Assembly (NCBI RefSeq): GCF_002893625.1
Contig: NZ_PKMZ01000001.1
Span: 372,001-436,000 of the forward strand
Direction: 5' to 3'
DNA from: Mangrovicella endophytica
GTDB taxonomy: Bacteria > Pseudomonadota > Alphaproteobacteria > Rhizobiales > Rhizobiaceae
Length of the DNA stretch: 64,000 bases
A program made the translations under genes and the position numbers. Shown here piece by piece: positions 29,376 through 37,661 of this stretch. Numbering within the stretch: position 1 is the first letter of the stretch; each line of letters begins with the position of its first letter. Below the pieces are notes generated by a model. The model was not told the origin of the DNA. It saw only the letters and a program-made list of their open reading frames with translations, and did not search any database.

Positions 29376-29549
29376 GGCCATTTGCACGGGCGCAGTGCCG
29401 TAGGCACGCTTCGTACAAGCTGATGTGAGAAGCCGCGTCGAGGCACGGCCGGCGAGATGTATCCGATTGCGCGGCCGATAGGAGTCGTGCTCGACCGGCC
29501 GCCTTCGGCGGACTTGGGCCGCCGTCAGCGGGCCAGCTGAGCACGCAGT

Positions 29550-30080
29550 TCACGCCGGAACGTAGGTCAGCCGGATGACGTCCGTGCCGAAGCGTTCGCT
29601 GGCGGTAAGGCGGAGCGGCGGCCGCGCGCCGGCAAAGAACGGCGTGCCGCCGCCGAGCACGACGGGATGAAGATAGAGGCGATACTCGTCGATGAGGCCA
29701 AGTTTGGTCAGGCCGTGGGCAAGGTCCGGTCCCGCCACGGACATCCCACCCGTTTGCTCGTCCTTCAGCCTGCGCACGGCTGCATCGACATCACCGGCAA
29801 TGAGCGTCGCATTCGGCCCGACCGCCTGTAGCGAGCGTGACACGACCCATTTCGGCAGGCGGCGCCACGCTGCGGCGAAGGCGCGCCGATCGCCGTCCCA
29901 GGCAGGATCGTCGTCGTCCCAGTAGCGCATGATCTCGTACATGCGGCGGCCATAGAGGCTGCCGGCGAGGCCCTCGACATGCGCGATCCAGTGGCGGAAG
30001 AGCACGGCATCCGGCGCGAAGGCGTCGTGGTCGACATAGCCGTCGAGCGACACGTTCATTCCGAAGATGAGCTTCGCCAT
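29550..30080 (-). CDS. Dihydrofolate reductase family protein (RibD C-terminal domain)
   Basis: 176 residues. The start MAKLIFGMNVSLDGYVDHDAFAP and the segments FRHWIAHVEGLAGSLYGRRMYEIMRYW, WRRLPKWVVSRSLQAVGPNATLIAGDVDAAVRRLKDE, MSVAGPDLAHGLTKLGLIDEYRLYLHPVVLGGGTPFF show the YyaP/YwjB-type RibD_C fold. These proteins bind NADPH (SVAGPDLAHGL forms the nucleotide loop) but are not true FolA; the physiological substrate is unknown. It stands alone, with no folate or riboflavin genes nearby. Confidence 0.88.
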   Translation of the reverse strand: MAKLIFGMNVSLDGYVDHDAFAPDAVLFRHWIAHVEGLAGSLYGRRMYEIMRYWDDDDPAWDGDRRAFAAAWRRLPKWVVSRSLQAVGPNATLIAGDVDAAVRRLKDEQTGGMSVAGPDLAHGLTKLGLIDEYRLYLHPVVLGGGTPFFAGARPPLRLTASERFGTDVIRLTYVPA

Positions 30081-30321
30081 GCCTGCATCCTCTGCCGCCG
30101 TGCCGAGGATAAAGGGAGATGACGGGTCGCGTAAGGTGGTCGGCGCGCGTGCACATCCAAGCGGTGCCGACGGCCCTGGACCGGTCTATCGCTTCACCGC
30201 CTGCGGCAGCCGTGACATTGCTGCCGGCTCTGCGCCAAGTTGGGTTCGGCTTCTCGAACCCTTGATCTTCATGAGCGTGTTCAAGGACTTGGTCCGGGCG
30301 GGGATCGGTGCGCCCTCAGCG

Positions 30322-30336
30322 TTAACCATTCGTTAA
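30322..30336. promoter_or_regulatory. Perfect CtrA box TTAA-N7-TTAA
   Basis: TTAA (30322-30325), CCATTCG, TTAA (30333-30336) exactly matches the CtrA full-site consensus of alphaproteobacteria. It lies 49 bases upstream of the microprotein ATG at 30386. The 305 bases between the DHFR-like gene and that ATG contain nothing else I recognise. Confidence 0.65.
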
Positions 30337-30385
30337 CCATACGCGCCCAGCCTGTCTCCTATCCGAAACGGCGACAGGAGACGGC

Positions 30386-30526
30386 ATGTCGGAGCAACGC
30401 GTGGAGAAGACGATCTCGCCTGTGTTGATGCTGCCGCGGCTCGGCAGCGTGGCAATGGACTTGGTCGCTCCGGTGGCTGTCTGCGTGGTCTTCACCTTTC
30501 TCGGCGGCTGCGTTCTTCTGCTGTAG
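30386..30526 (+). CDS. 46-residue membrane microprotein behind a CtrA box
   Basis: MSEQRVEKTISPVLMLPRLG is followed by one hydrophobic helix running to the C-terminus (SVAMDLVAPVAVCVVFTFLGGCVLLL, written here as the last 26 residues in part: VAVCVVFTFLGGCVLLL). The ATG has a strong AGGAG ribosome site (30376-30380) at good spacing, and a perfect CtrA box lies 49 bases upstream. These three independent signals make a real gene likely despite its size. The short basic N-terminus before the helix suggests a single-span protein with N-in topology. Family unknown; CtrA control would link it to cell cycle, polarity or motility. Confidence 0.6.
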   Translation: MSEQRVEKTISPVLMLPRLGSVAMDLVAPVAVCVVFTFLGGCVLLL

Positions 30527-30859
30527 AAGAGTGAACTTGGCCTGAGCAAATGTCTGCGGGAGCCCCCCGTGCTGGAGCGGGGTCGCCGCGTTCGTAAGCC
30601 TCAACGGCACTGCCTCCGCGATCGGAGGGGAACGCAGCACCTGACGCTCCGGCCGGTGACCCTCGGCCCGCGCGCCTCCCGAGGATCCACCGCTCGGCGC
30701 CGGGCCCCAGTCTGTCTGCCGGCACCGGGCAACTTATTCCGGCTCGAGCGCCATCATGAGAAACTCCTTCCGCCGTGCCGTGCTGCGGCGCGGTAGCTTG
30801 CCTCGTGACGGCGTCCGGCGGCGGCTAGTGTGCGGCCACCATCGACAAGGACGCATCTC
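30527..30859. other. Gene-free stretch upstream of the sulfate transporter
   Basis: 333 bases that must hold the promoter of the sulfate-binding protein gene. I recognise no riboswitch, leader peptide or terminator. On the minus strand at 30734-30757 a 7-codon frame follows a perfect AAGGAG, but this is too short to call. Confidence 0.5.
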
Positions 30860-31870
30860 ATGAAGACCCTCCTGGCGCTCGGCCTCGCCCTTACGGCCGC
30901 CATCGCTGTGCCCGCGGCGCCGGCTGCGGCCGCCGAGCCGACGACCATCCTGAACGCGTCCTACGACATCTCGCGCGAGCTCTTCGCCACGATCGACAAG
31001 GCCTTCGTCGCCAAGGTGAAGGCCGACAAGGGAACCGACGTTACCGTCGACCAGTCGCATGCCGGCTCGTCCAAGCAGGCGCGCGCGATCCTCGAAGGCC
31101 TGGAAGCCGACGTCGTCACCTTCAACCAGGTCACCGACGTCGAGGCGCTGGTGAAGGGCGGCTTCGTCGCGGCCGACTGGCAGGGGAAGTTCCCGGACAA
31201 CGCCTCGCCCTACTACTCGCTGCCCGCCTTTCTTGTTCGCGCCGGCAACCCGAAGAACATCCGCAACTGGGACGATCTCGTCCGCGACGACGTGAAGGTC
31301 GTCTTCCCCAATCCGAAGACGTCCGGCAACGCCCGCTACACCTATCTCGCCGCCACGGCCTTCGCCCGCGAGGCCTATGGCAATGACGAGGCGAAGGTGA
31401 AGGAGTTCGTCAAGAAGCTGTTCGACAACGTGCCGGTGTTCGACACGGGCGGCCGCGGCGCCACCACGACCTTCGTCGAGCGTGAGATCGGTGACGTCCT
31501 CATCACCTTCGAGGCGGAGACGCGCGGGATCGCCAAGGAGTTCGGCGAGGACAAGTTCCAGACGGTGGTGCCGCCGGTCAGCCTGCTGGCCGAATTCCCG
31601 GTCGCCATCGTCGACCGCGTCGCTGACAAGCGCGGCTCGCGACCGCTGGCACAGTCCTATCTCGACTTCCTGTATTCGCCGGAAGGCCAGACGCTGATCG
31701 CCGGGAACGGCAACCGCGTCCGGGACAAGGATGTCGTGGCGAAGTTCGCATCGAGCTTCCCGAAGGTCCGCCTGCTGAAGGTTGAGGACGTCTTCGGCGG
31801 CTGGCAGAAGATCCAGGCCGAGCACTTTGCCTCCGGCGGCACTCTCGACGAACTCTACGGCGATCGCTAA
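30860..31870 (+). CDS. Sulfate ABC transporter substrate-binding protein
   Basis: 336 residues. Signal peptide MKTLLALGLALTAAIAVPAAPAAAA, then EPTTILNASYDISRELFATIDKAF, the characteristic start of mature Sbp/CysP (SYDxxRE). Further landmarks are QSHAGSSKQARAILEGLEADVVTFNQVTDV, VFPNPKTSGNARYTYLAA and GRGATTTFVEREIGDVLITFEAE, which contribute the sulfate-binding loops. The ATG has an AAGGA site. Sbp and CysP (thiosulfate) paralogues cannot be separated with confidence here. It heads the sulfate operon; a hairpin terminator follows it. Confidence 0.93.
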   Translation: MKTLLALGLALTAAIAVPAAPAAAAEPTTILNASYDISRELFATIDKAFVAKVKADKGTDVTVDQSHAGSSKQARAILEGLEADVVTFNQVTDVEALVKGGFVAADWQGKFPDNASPYYSLPAFLVRAGNPKNIRNWDDLVRDDVKVVFPNPKTSGNARYTYLAATAFAREAYGNDEAKVKEFVKKLFDNVPVFDTGGRGATTTFVEREIGDVLITFEAETRGIAKEFGEDKFQTVVPPVSLLAEFPVAIVDRVADKRGSRPLAQSYLDFLYSPEGQTLIAGNGNRVRDKDVVAKFASSFPKVRLLKVEDVFGGWQKIQAEHFASGGTLDELYGDR

Positions 31871-31897
31871 GGCCGAACCCAACTGCATCTAGGTGAG

Positions 31898-31926
31898 GGC
31901 CGGCGCGAGCCGGCCTTTCCTTATTT
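31898..31926 (+). terminator. Intra-operon terminator/attenuator after the sulfate-binding protein gene
   Basis: GGCCGGC (31898-31904), GCGA loop, GCCGGCC (31909-31915), then TTTCCTTATTT. The T-rich tail makes it terminator-like. Partial read-through would give more binding protein than membrane subunits. The cysT start follows 20 bases later. Confidence 0.75.
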
Positions 31927-31945
31927 AAGAAAGATCGCTCGTCAC

Positions 31946-32767
31946 GTGTCCCGCCGCGTCCTTCCCGGCCTGCCGCTCACGCTGGGGCTCACGCTCCTCT
32001 ACGTCGCCGTGATCATCGCGCTGCCGCTGGCGGCCCTCGTCTTCAAGGCGGCGAGCCTCGGCCCTGCCGACTACTGGCGCATCGTCTCCTCGACGCGCGC
32101 GGTGGCAAGCTATCGCGTCACCGTCCTGTCGGCGCTCGGCGCCACCGCCTTCAACCTCGTCTTCGGCCTGATGCTGGCTTTCGTGCTGACGCGCTACCGC
32201 TTTCCCGGCCGGCGCATCCTCGATGCCGTGGTGGATCTGCCCTTCGCCCTGCCGACGGCGGTCGCGGGCATCGCGCTGACGACCCTCTTCGCCTCCAACG
32301 GCTGGTTCGGCGCGCCCCTGGCGGCGCTCGGCGTCAAGGTGGCCTACACCCCGCTCGGCATTACCGTCGCGATGATCTTCACCAGCCTTCCTTTCGTGGT
32401 GCGCACGGTGCAGCCGGTGCTGGAGGATCTCGATCCCGCGCTGGAAGAGGCGGCGCTGTCGCTCGGCGTTGGCGAATGGCGCATCTTCACCCGCGTGCTC
32501 CTGCCACTTCTGACGCCGGCGCTGCTCGCCGGCGTGTCGCTCGCCTTCGCCCGCAGCCTCGGCGAGTTTGGCGCCATCATCTTCATCGCCGGCAATCAGC
32601 CGCTGTCGACGGAGATCACCGCACTCCTCGCCTTCATCCGGCTGGAGGAATATGATTATCCCGCCACGGCTGCGATCGCCTCGGTGATGCTGTTCGCCGC
32701 CTTCGTGATGCTGGCCGTCACCGGCATCCTGCAGGGCAGGGCGCTGCGCTACATGGAGCGCAGCTGA
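31946..32767 (+). CDS. cysT: Sulfate ABC transporter permease CysT
   Basis: 273 residues with about six hydrophobic helices. The permease coupling loop reads LEEAALSLGVGEWRIFTRVLLPLLTPALLAG (EAA motif), and ARSLGEFGAIIFIAGNQPLSTEITALLAFIRLEEYDYPAT is characteristic for CysT/CysU. The start is GTG, with an AAGAAAG-like weak site; no better start exists nearby. It pairs with CysW in the inner membrane. Confidence 0.94.
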   Translation: MSRRVLPGLPLTLGLTLLYVAVIIALPLAALVFKAASLGPADYWRIVSSTRAVASYRVTVLSALGATAFNLVFGLMLAFVLTRYRFPGRRILDAVVDLPFALPTAVAGIALTTLFASNGWFGAPLAALGVKVAYTPLGITVAMIFTSLPFVVRTVQPVLEDLDPALEEAALSLGVGEWRIFTRVLLPLLTPALLAGVSLAFARSLGEFGAIIFIAGNQPLSTEITALLAFIRLEEYDYPATAAIASVMLFAAFVMLAVTGILQGRALRYMERS

Positions 32768-32769
32768 CC

Positions 32770-33675
32770 ATGGCCACGCGATCCGGCCCCCGCATCGGCG
32801 AGCGCCCGGCGGTTCGCCGCAGCCTTCTCGCCATCGTCCTCGTGCTCGCAGCGCTGATCCTCGTCGCGCCGCTGGTGGTCATTTTCGTGCAGGCCTTCTC
32901 GGCCGGCTTTGGCGCCTTCGCACGCACGATTGGCGAGCCGGACACGCTGCACGCAGCCGGCTTGACGGTACTGACGGCGCTGATCGCCGTGCCCGTCAAC
33001 ACCGCTTTCGGCATTGCGGCGGCCTGGGCGGTGACGAAGTTCGACTTTCCGCTGAAGCGCCTCCTGATCATCGTGATCGAGATCCCGTTCTCGGTCTCGC
33101 CGATCGTCGCCGGCGTCGCCTATCTGTTCGTCTACGGGCTGCAGGGCCTGTTCGGCGACGCGTTGCAGAGCGCTGACCTGAAGATCCTCTTCGCGCTGCC
33201 CGGCATCGTGCTCGCCTCCATGTTCGTCACCGCGCCCTTTGTCGCCCGCGAGCTGATCCCGCTGATGCAGGCGCAGGGGCGCGATCTGGAGGAGGCCGCG
33301 GCCTCGCTCGGCGCCGGTGGCCTGCGGACGTTCCTGCGCGTGACGCTGCCGAACATCCGCTGGGCGCTGCTCTACGGCGTCGTTCTCTGCAACGCCCGCG
33401 TGATGGGCGAGTTCGGCGCCGTGTCGGTCGTCTCCGGCAATGTGCGCGGCCAGACCAACACGCTGCCGCTCCATATCGAGCTGCTCTACCACGACTACGA
33501 TACGGCGGGCGCCTTCGCAGCCGCAACGATCCTGACCGTGCTCGCCCTGGTGACACTGGTCCTGAAGGTCTGGCTGGAACGGCGCGGTGCCGGGCGCCGG
33601 ACCAGACGCCCCGCCGCGCCTGCGGCCGGTGAAGTCGCCGTCCCGTCTCTACCCGCATCAGGACTTGCGCGATGA
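32770..33675 (+). CDS. cysW: Sulfate ABC transporter permease CysW
   Basis: 301 residues. Six hydrophobic helices and the coupling loop LEEAAASLGAGGLRTFLRVTLPNIRWALLYG. The segment ARVMGEFGAVSVVSGNVRGQTNTLPLHIELLYHDYDTAGAFAAATIL is diagnostic for CysW. The C-terminal 30 residues are hydrophilic and Arg/Pro-rich, longer than usual. The ATG follows the cysT stop by two bases and the stop overlaps the cysA start (ATGA). Confidence 0.94.
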   Translation: MATRSGPRIGERPAVRRSLLAIVLVLAALILVAPLVVIFVQAFSAGFGAFARTIGEPDTLHAAGLTVLTALIAVPVNTAFGIAAAWAVTKFDFPLKRLLIIVIEIPFSVSPIVAGVAYLFVYGLQGLFGDALQSADLKILFALPGIVLASMFVTAPFVARELIPLMQAQGRDLEEAAASLGAGGLRTFLRVTLPNIRWALLYGVVLCNARVMGEFGAVSVVSGNVRGQTNTLPLHIELLYHDYDTAGAFAAATILTVLALVTLVLKVWLERRGAGRRTRRPAAPAAGEVAVPSLPASGLAR

Positions 33676-34706
33676 AGATCAGCCTCGACGCCGTCTCCAA
33701 GGCCTTCGACGGATTTCGCGCCGTCAACGACGTCTCCCTCGAGGTCGGCAGCGGCCGCCTCGTCGCTCTGCTCGGTCCCTCTGGCTCCGGCAAGACGACG
33801 ATCCTCCGGATGGTCGCTGGCCTGGAGTTTCCGACCACCGGCATCATCCGCTTTGGCGAGGAGGATGCGACGAATATCCCGATCGCCAAGCGCGGCGTCG
33901 GCTTCGTCTTCCAGCACTACGCACTGTTCCCGCATATGAGCGTTGCCGACAACATCGCCTTCGGCATGGAGGCGCGCAAGCCGAAGCGCTCGCGCGATGC
34001 GATCGGCGCACGCGTCGCCGAGCTGCTGCGCCTCGTCCAGCTTGACGGGCTGGCCGACCGCTACCCCTCGCAGATCTCCGGCGGCCAGCGCCAGCGTGTC
34101 GCGCTCGCGCGGGCCCTTGCCGTCGAGCCGCGGGTTCTCCTACTCGACGAGCCCTTCGGCGCGCTGGATGCAGCGGTGCGACGTGATCTCCGCCGCTGGC
34201 TGCGCGAGATCCATGACGAACTCGGCATCACAACGCTGTTCGTCACCCACGATCAGGAGGAGGCGCTCGATCTCGCCGACGAGGTGGTGATTCTGAAGGA
34301 CGGCCGCATCGTCCAGTCCGGCACGCCGGAACAGGTGACGCGCCAGCCGGCCTCGGCCTTCGTCATGGACTTCCTCGGCGATACCAACCGCTTTGCCGCA
34401 ACCGTCTCCGGCGGGCGCGCGAGCCTTGGCGCGCTGCAGCTCGACGCCGCCGGGGTGCCGGACGGTGCCGGCACCGTCTACGCGCGGCCGCGCGACCTCG
34501 CCTGGTCCGGGTTGTCCAGCAGGACGGGTGTGCCTGCCACTGTCCTGCGCGTGCTGGACCGGCCGGACAGCCGCCGGATCGTGGCGCAGACGGCGGCCGG
34601 CGAGCCGGTCGAACTCGATGCCGCGGCCGATGCGCCCGTTGCGGCCGGGGACGTCGGCATCATCGAACTGAGACGCTGGCGGGTCTTCGCAGACAACCCG
34701 GCCTGA
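33672..34706 (+). CDS. cysA: Sulfate/thiosulfate ABC transporter ATP-binding protein CysA
   Basis: 344 residues. Walker A GPSGSGKTT, Q-loop FVFQHYALFPHMSVADNIAFG, signature ISGGQRQRVALARAL, Walker B VLLLDEPFGALDA, switch VTHDQEEALDLADEVV. After the ATPase core a TOBE-like regulatory domain starts around residue 240 (GDTNRFAATVSGG). A typical CysA of the sulfate-importer CUT-like class. Last gene of the cys operon; a 126-base gap follows before the phosphate genes. Confidence 0.95.
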   Translation: MKISLDAVSKAFDGFRAVNDVSLEVGSGRLVALLGPSGSGKTTILRMVAGLEFPTTGIIRFGEEDATNIPIAKRGVGFVFQHYALFPHMSVADNIAFGMEARKPKRSRDAIGARVAELLRLVQLDGLADRYPSQISGGQRQRVALARALAVEPRVLLLDEPFGALDAAVRRDLRRWLREIHDELGITTLFVTHDQEEALDLADEVVILKDGRIVQSGTPEQVTRQPASAFVMDFLGDTNRFAATVSGGRASLGALQLDAAGVPDGAGTVYARPRDLAWSGLSSRTGVPATVLRVLDRPDSRRIVAQTAAGEPVELDAAADAPVAAGDVGIIELRRWRVFADNPA

Positions 34707-34832
34707 GCTGCAGAAGCGCTCCAAGCCCTGGCCCTGCCATCTGCTTCGTTGCCGGCCATCCCATCTTCCGTTTGCGGGTGCTCCTGCATCGGGTAAGCCG
34801 GTGGGTGGGATGATTCTGCAGCGGAGGCCAAG

Positions 34833-35477
34833 ATGCTGGGGTGGTTCAGGGCCTTGATGCCCCGCGAGGATCGATTTTTCGACCTCTTCGCCGCGCATTC
34901 GCAGGTTGTCGTCGGCGGCGCCGAGGCGCTGCACAAGCTGCTCGCCGGGGGCGAGGCGGTGGAGCGCCACTGCCGCGAGATCGTCGAGCTCGAGCATCAG
35001 GCCGACGCCATCACCCGCGACGTCCTGCTCGCCGTGCGCAAGAGCTTCATCACGCCGTTCGATCGGGGCGACATCAAGGACCTCATCCAGTCCATGGATG
35101 ACGCCATCGACATGATGCAGAAGACGGTGAAGACGATCACCCTCTTCGAGCAGAAAAGCTTCGATCCGCTGATGCAGGAGATGGGCGGCGTGATCGTCCA
35201 GGCCGCCCATCTCGTCGCCGAGGCGATCCCGCTGCTCGACAAGGTCGGCACCCATGCAACGAGGCTCGGCGCGCTGGCGGAGGAGGTGATGCGGGTCGAG
35301 GGCAGGGCGGACGAGCTGCATGATGAGGGGCTGAAGGACCTCTTCCGCCGCCACGGCCAGACCAATCCGATGGCCTATCTCATCGGCAGCGAGATCTATG
35401 GCCAGCTGGAGAAGGTCGTCGACCGGTTCGAGGATGTCGCCAACGAGATCAGCGGCATCGTCATCGAGAATGTCTGA
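34833..35477 (+). CDS. DUF47 (PhoU-like) partner of the Pit phosphate permease
   Basis: 214 residues, all-helical. MLGWFRALMPREDRFFDLFAAHSQVVVGGAEALHKLL, REIVELEHQADAITRDVLLAVRKSFITPFDRGDIKDLIQSMDDAIDMMQ and VDRFEDVANEISGIVIENV are the conserved helices of DUF47. The family resembles PhoU and is encoded beside pit genes, where it modulates low-affinity phosphate uptake. The acidic pairs in ELEHQAD and DRFEDVANE correspond to PhoU metal-binding positions. The permease follows after 63 bases. Confidence 0.93.
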   Translation: MLGWFRALMPREDRFFDLFAAHSQVVVGGAEALHKLLAGGEAVERHCREIVELEHQADAITRDVLLAVRKSFITPFDRGDIKDLIQSMDDAIDMMQKTVKTITLFEQKSFDPLMQEMGGVIVQAAHLVAEAIPLLDKVGTHATRLGALAEEVMRVEGRADELHDEGLKDLFRRHGQTNPMAYLIGSEIYGQLEKVVDRFEDVANEISGIVIENV

Positions 35478-35540
35478 CGCTGTGTTCGACCAGGGCGCTG
35501 TCAGACAGCGGCTGGCGGAATTCGGCCAGGAACGCCGCTG

Positions 35541-36548
35541 ATGGACGCCGCGCTCGCCCTTCCAGTGCTGTTCGGCCTCATCGGCGTCGCACTGTTCTTC
35601 GACTTCCTGAACGGGCTGCACGATGCCGCCAATTCCATCGCCACCATCGTCTCGACGCGGGTGCTGCGGCCGCAATTTGCCGTACTCTGGGCCGCCTTCT
35701 TCAACTTCATCGCCTTTCTGTTCTTCGGCCTGCATGTGGCCGAGACGCTCGGCACGGGCATCATCGATGCCGAGATCGTCGATGCGGCCGTGATCTTCGC
35801 GGCGCTTGGCGGCGCCATCGTCTGGAACATCGTGACCTGGCTGCTCGGCATCCCGTCGTCGAGCTCGCATGCGCTGGTTGGCGGCCTCGTCGGCGCCGGC
35901 CTGTCGAAGGTCGGCACCGGCGCCATCGTCTGGTCGGGTCTCCTGAAGACCGCCAGTGCGATCGTCCTGTCGCCGCTTGTCGGTTTCCTTCTGGCGCTAG
36001 TCCTGATCCTGGTCGTCTCGTGGCTGTTCGTGCGACAGACGCCTTTTGCCGTGGACCGGACGTTCCGGGTGATGCAGTTCGTCTCCGCCTCGCTCTATTC
36101 GCTGGGCCACGGCGGCAACGATGCCCAGAAGACGATGGGCATCATTGCGGTGCTGCTCTATTCACAGGGCATGCTCGGCGAGAGCTTCTACGTGCCGCTC
36201 TGGGTGGTGATCTCGTGCCAGGCGGCGATGGCGCTCGGCACGCTGTTCGGCGGCTGGCGCATCGTCCATACGATGGGTTCGAAGATCACCCGCCTCAACC
36301 CGATGCAGGGCTTCTGCGCCGAAACCGGCGGCGCGCTGACGCTCTTTGCGGCAACGTGGCTCGGCATTCCCGTCTCTACGACCCACACCATCACCGGTGC
36401 CATCGTCGGCGTCGGCGCGGCACGCCGCGTCTCGGCCGTGCGCTGGGGGATCGCCAGCAACATCGTGGTCGCCTGGGTCGTGACAATGCCGGTGTCGGCG
36501 GGGATCGCCGCCCTGTTCTATGGCGCTGTCCGCTTGGTGGCGGGATGA
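35541..36548 (+). CDS. pit: Low-affinity inorganic phosphate transporter (PiT family)
   Basis: 335 residues, about ten hydrophobic helices. The two PiT signature repeats are present: FLNGLHDAANSIATIVSTRVL in the N-terminal half and SLGHGGNDAQKTMGIIAVLLY in the C-terminal half, with the Asn-Asp substrate residues. It imports phosphate, usually as a metal-phosphate complex, with protons across the inner membrane. Paired with the DUF47 gene upstream and followed within four bases by a Nudix gene. Confidence 0.95.
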   Translation: MDAALALPVLFGLIGVALFFDFLNGLHDAANSIATIVSTRVLRPQFAVLWAAFFNFIAFLFFGLHVAETLGTGIIDAEIVDAAVIFAALGGAIVWNIVTWLLGIPSSSSHALVGGLVGAGLSKVGTGAIVWSGLLKTASAIVLSPLVGFLLALVLILVVSWLFVRQTPFAVDRTFRVMQFVSASLYSLGHGGNDAQKTMGIIAVLLYSQGMLGESFYVPLWVVISCQAAMALGTLFGGWRIVHTMGSKITRLNPMQGFCAETGGALTLFAATWLGIPVSTTHTITGAIVGVGAARRVSAVRWGIASNIVVAWVVTMPVSAGIAALFYGAVRLVAG

Positions 36549-36551
36549 GCG

Positions 36552-37106
36552 ATGGGATCGAAGCTCGCAGCCGCCTATCGCAGGATCTGGAGCGTCCGCC
36601 GCAGCGTTCAGGCCGCGTTTTCAATGCCGAAGGGTAAGGCTGTCCGGACCCGCAAGCAGGTCGCCGCCCTGCCGCTGCGCCTCGACGCCGATGGCCGGCT
36701 GGAGGTGCTCCTCGTCACCTCTCGCGAGACCAAGCGCTGGATTGTCCCGAAGGGCTGGCCGATGAAGGGCCGCAAGGACCATCGTGCGGCGGCCGTCGAG
36801 GCCTGGGAAGAGGCCGGCATGCTGGGCCGTATGCTGCGCCGCTCGGTGGGCAGCTATTCCTATTGGAAGCGCGGCGACACCCATTTCGAGCTGTGCCGCG
36901 TCGCCGTCTACGCCATGGCCGCCGAGAAACAGGCCGCCAGCTGGAAGGAAAAGGGTCAGCGCGAGGTCTGCTGGTTCGGTGCCTTCGAGGCGGCTGACCG
37001 GGTGCTGGAGCCCGAGCTCAGCACCATCATCGTCAACCTGCCCTCCGATGAAGAGGTGATGACCTTCCTGCGCAAGTCAAAGCGCTGGACTGCCCATAGC
37101 GGCTGA
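36552..37106 (+). CDS. Nudix hydrolase with a divergent Nudix box
   Basis: 184 residues. Nudix fold from about residue 35: AALPLRLDADGRLEVLLVTSRETKRWIVPKGWPMKGRKDHRAAAVEAWEEAGMLG. The box keeps the catalytic EAWEEAG but has replaced the first conserved Glu and the Arg of REUxEE (VEAWEE here). This form, with KGWP before the box, resembles diphosphoinositol-polyphosphate/diadenosine-polyphosphate hydrolases. It starts four bases after pit, hinting at a phosphate-linked role. Substrate is unknown. A 29-residue basic N-terminus precedes the fold and an internal ATG (MPKGKAVRT) could also start it. Confidence 0.85.
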   Translation: MGSKLAAAYRRIWSVRRSVQAAFSMPKGKAVRTRKQVAALPLRLDADGRLEVLLVTSRETKRWIVPKGWPMKGRKDHRAAAVEAWEEAGMLGRMLRRSVGSYSYWKRGDTHFELCRVAVYAMAAEKQAASWKEKGQREVCWFGAFEAADRVLEPELSTIIVNLPSDEEVMTFLRKSKRWTAHSG

Positions 37107-37190
37107 TACCGTGCGCAGGCGAGACTGATGGCGCGCCGTCCATAGCGTGGCGGGACGATTAGCCGTCAAGCGACTCCCGCGCGCGATATC

Positions 37191-37215
37191 GGAACAAGGC
37201 GGAATCGATCCCGTT
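37191..37215 (+). promoter_or_regulatory. EcfG (RpoE2)-type general stress promoter
   Basis: GGAAC (37191-37195), exactly 16 bases, CGTT (37212-37215). This matches the alphaproteobacterial general-stress sigma EcfG consensus GGAAC-N16/17-CGTT perfectly. It lies 30 bases upstream of the first hydrophilin-like gene, the right distance for a short 5' leader. Confidence 0.8.
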
Positions 37216-37245
37216 GGCCTTCCTCATGCAACTGAGGATCAGGCA

Positions 37246-37431
37246 ATGACGAGCAAGGCTCCCCCGATTCCGAGCGAGAACCAAAGCCCCAAGGGCACCG
37301 GCGGCGCGAATACGGCGCCTGTCGACCAGACGCAGCACGGTCAGACCGCCAAGCCCTATTCCGAAGAGCAAGGGCGTCACGGCAACATCAAAGAGAACAC
37401 GACCCATCAGGGCTATCAGCAGGACCGCTGA
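37246..37431 (+). CDS. Hydrophilin-like small protein 1
   Basis: 61 residues, MTSKAPPIPSENQSPKGTGG... ending HQGYQQDR. No Cys or Trp and no hydrophobic segment; 7 of 61 residues are Gly, and Gln, Asn, Thr and charged residues make up most of the rest. This meets the hydrophilin composition rule (Gly above 6 percent, strongly hydrophilic). It is expected to be disordered and cytoplasmic. AGGATC before the ATG gives a usable ribosome site. The EcfG-type promoter just upstream predicts induction by general stress. Family not recognised with certainty; similar short proteins are common in rhizobia. Confidence 0.78.
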   Translation: MTSKAPPIPSENQSPKGTGGANTAPVDQTQHGQTAKPYSEEQGRHGNIKENTTHQGYQQDR

Positions 37432-37444
37432 GGGAGGACTGATC

Positions 37445-37657
37445 ATGTCGACATCCACCAAGACGCCGAACAGCATCCGCCAAGGTGGGCCGGGCGCCTC
37501 GCACGAGAACGCCAAGGCGCCGCTCGAGATCGACAAGCCGCCGGCCGATGACGATCGCCGCCCCCGCAGCGCCGTATCGAGCGGCGGCGGAGAGCCGGAC
37601 AGCCACCACACGCATGACGCCAAGAGCAAGGGCGGCAAGACGGACAAGGAGGCCTGA
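37445..37657 (+). CDS. Hydrophilin-like small protein 2
   Basis: 70 residues, MSTSTKTPNSIRQGGPGASH... ending KSKGGKTDKEA. No Cys, Trp or Phe; 8 Gly, many Lys, Asp, Ser and His (HHTHD). Predicted disordered. GAGGAC sits a few bases before the ATG, which is 13 bases after the previous stop, so it is cotranscribed. It shares composition but no alignable sequence with protein 1. Function unknown; desiccation or osmotic protection is an inference from composition and promoter. Confidence 0.72.
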   Translation: MSTSTKTPNSIRQGGPGASHENAKAPLEIDKPPADDDRRPRSAVSSGGGEPDSHHTHDAKSKGGKTDKEA

Positions 37658-37661
37658 CCCG

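Noticed and set aside
30734-30757. Seven-codon minus-strand frame (MMALEPE) behind a perfect AAGGAG
   Set aside because: Too short to support as a gene, no Cys-rich or other leader-peptide signature, and divergent from the sulfate genes. Kept only as a note.
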